From G963556115 sp963678205 (GTDB lineage: Bacteria > Planctomycetota > SZUA-567): DNA of 64,000 nucleotides. Position 1 is the stretch's first letter. Every line of letters begins with the position of its first letter. This document shows, one piece after another, positions 63,317-64,000 of this stretch. The position numbers and the translations under genes were made by a program. The stretch lies in the NCBI GenBank assembly GCA_963678205.1, contig OY782760.1, positions 2,666,001-2,730,000 on the forward strand, in the 5' to 3' direction. The notes under the pieces were generated by a model. It worked only from the letters and a program-made list of their open reading frames with translations, searched no databases and had not been told where the DNA came from.

Positions 63317-63976
63317 ATGCCAGCGAACAGAGCAGAAATTGATTTAGCAACTCGCGGCGAGCTTGAAAACATGATGGCGCTGGACGGTTTACCTTACACA
63401 AACTTGACCTGCATTTTTGGTTATAATGTTAAATATGTTTATATTTTAAAGCTAATTCTGAGAGCCTTGAATTGCACAAAACTTGTGGCTAGCAAAAAAA
63501 GTATCAATCTTGACGTGCGAGCTTTTATAGAGATGCCCAAAAGCTATGAAGAATCTGAATTATACATAAAGTGGAAAGACTTCAAAAAGGACAATCTAGG
63601 ATTCAGTAGTAACTTTCATATTGATGAACTTAAAAGCTACTACTCCGAACTATCAGAGTGCAAAAACTACTATATAGAAAACATTATTAATAGAGGTAAA
63701 AGTATTGATTTTTATAAAGAATGGAAAGGTATTTTAGCAAAATGTGCAACGCAGCACCCTGACTCAAAGAATGCATTCAGAATTACTGAAGCCAAAGATC
63801 CTATGAATATTGCAGTAAAGCCCTTTCAAGTACTACGAGGTTCAAGGCTTATAAAAATAGAAGAACTCTCCGACTTCAAAGAAGCAAAAGTAAACGGTAG
63901 ACTTGAAATGGTCAACTATATGTATATTTCAGGACTAGATGATATAATCCTATTCCTAAAAGGATCATTATCTTAA
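63317..63976 (+). CDS. Hypothetical protein
   Basis: A 219-residue soluble protein I do not recognise. The first part, PANRAEIDLATRGELENMMA, then LTCIFGYNVKYVYILKLILRAL and LVASKKSINLDVRAF, is followed by a charged helical stretch (KWKDFKKDN, YYSELSECKNYYIENIINRG) and a final part FQVLRGSRLIKIEELSD. There is no signal peptide and no known enzyme motif. A GGAG site precedes the ATG and the stop is 24 bases before the window end. Its partner, if any, lies outside. Confidence 0.7.
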   Translation: MPANRAEIDLATRGELENMMALDGLPYTNLTCIFGYNVKYVYILKLILRALNCTKLVASKKSINLDVRAFIEMPKSYEESELYIKWKDFKKDNLGFSSNFHIDELKSYYSELSECKNYYIENIINRGKSIDFYKEWKGILAKCATQHPDSKNAFRITEAKDPMNIAVKPFQVLRGSRLIKIEELSDFKEAKVNGRLEMVNYMYISGLDDIILFLKGSLS

Positions 63977-64000
63977 AGCCCACCCAAAAAAAAGATTTAT

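Overview
The window is a dense, AT-rich stretch of bacterial chromosome with about 58 protein genes, one tRNA and two clear pseudogenes. I see no rRNA, CRISPR array, insertion sequence, phage or plasmid module. The organism is a diderm (Gram-negative type) bacterium. Evidence for this is kdsA (KDO synthesis), an LpxH-like phosphoesterase, a LolCDE-like transporter, lgt and several lipoproteins, and a porin-like barrel protein. A McsB-type arginine kinase, a SpoIID-domain lipoprotein, a DUF4912/GH57 pair and several HEAT, TPR, FHA and ankyrin proteins would fit the PVC group (for example Lentisphaerota) or a similar deep lineage. That placement is inference and weak. Translation starts often use TTG or GTG behind good Shine-Dalgarno sites. 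Three promoters share the form TTGACT-N16-TATAAT or TATATT.

Layout. 1-1.9 kb: lgt (cut by the window edge) and scpB on the minus strand. 2.0-6.2 kb: a tight plus-strand operon of ruvB, a methyltransferase, a SpoIID lipoprotein and an Ala-Glu-type epimerase, which joins DNA repair to cell-wall genes. It runs 29 bp into miaA, which faces it and follows ribE. 7.8-10.4 kb: an McsB-like kinase without McsA, a GNAT enzyme and a frame-shifted methyltransferase pseudogene. 10.5-15.4 kb (minus): methyltransferase, miaB, FHA protein, GNAT, hflX. 15.7-18.2 kb: small unknown protein, nadD, tRNA-Arg(CCG), GGDEF membrane protein, then an XRE-type regulator relic with two in-frame TAG codons. 18.6-23.9 kb: PhnP-like hydrolase, secreted HEAT protein, unknown membrane-anchored protein, HEAT-receiver fusion. 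23.9-27.7 kb (minus): lipoprotein, DUF167, proC, PLPBP, nadA. 27.9-30.8 kb: ACT protein, class II aldolase with a Cys/Gly tail, barrel protein. 30.9-44.0 kb (mostly minus): efp, LpxH-like enzyme, AhpD-like protein, sbcC/sbcD, UlaG-like hydrolase, ankyrin-MscS fusion, serS, hisA, kdsA. 44.3-53.7 kb (mostly plus): lipoprotein, DUF4912 + GH57, ahcY, ppx-ppk, with a TPR protein on the other strand. 54-55.8 kb: rpsB-tsf with promoter and structured leader. 56-58 kb: STAS protein and a receiver-DUF2225 protein that lacks the phospho-acceptor Asp. 58.2-64 kb: aminotransferase, LacI-type regulator with its own promoter and operator, lolD/lolC-E pair, a repeat-bearing AT-rich spacer and an unknown gene.

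Working groups: tRNA-37 modification (miaA, miaB), NAD synthesis (nadA, nadD), polyphosphate turnover (ppx, ppk), double-strand-break processing and branch migration (sbcCD, ruvB), envelope building (lgt, kdsA, LpxH-like, Lol-like, SpoIID, epimerase), methyl cycle (ahcY) and translation (rpsB, tsf, efp, serS, hflX). I did not find a single large new defence or biosynthetic system. The most unusual items are the STAS/pseudo-receiver pair, the HEAT-receiver fusion, the ankyrin-MscS fusion, the solitary McsB, the aldolase tail, the LacI promoter-operator and the two gene relics.
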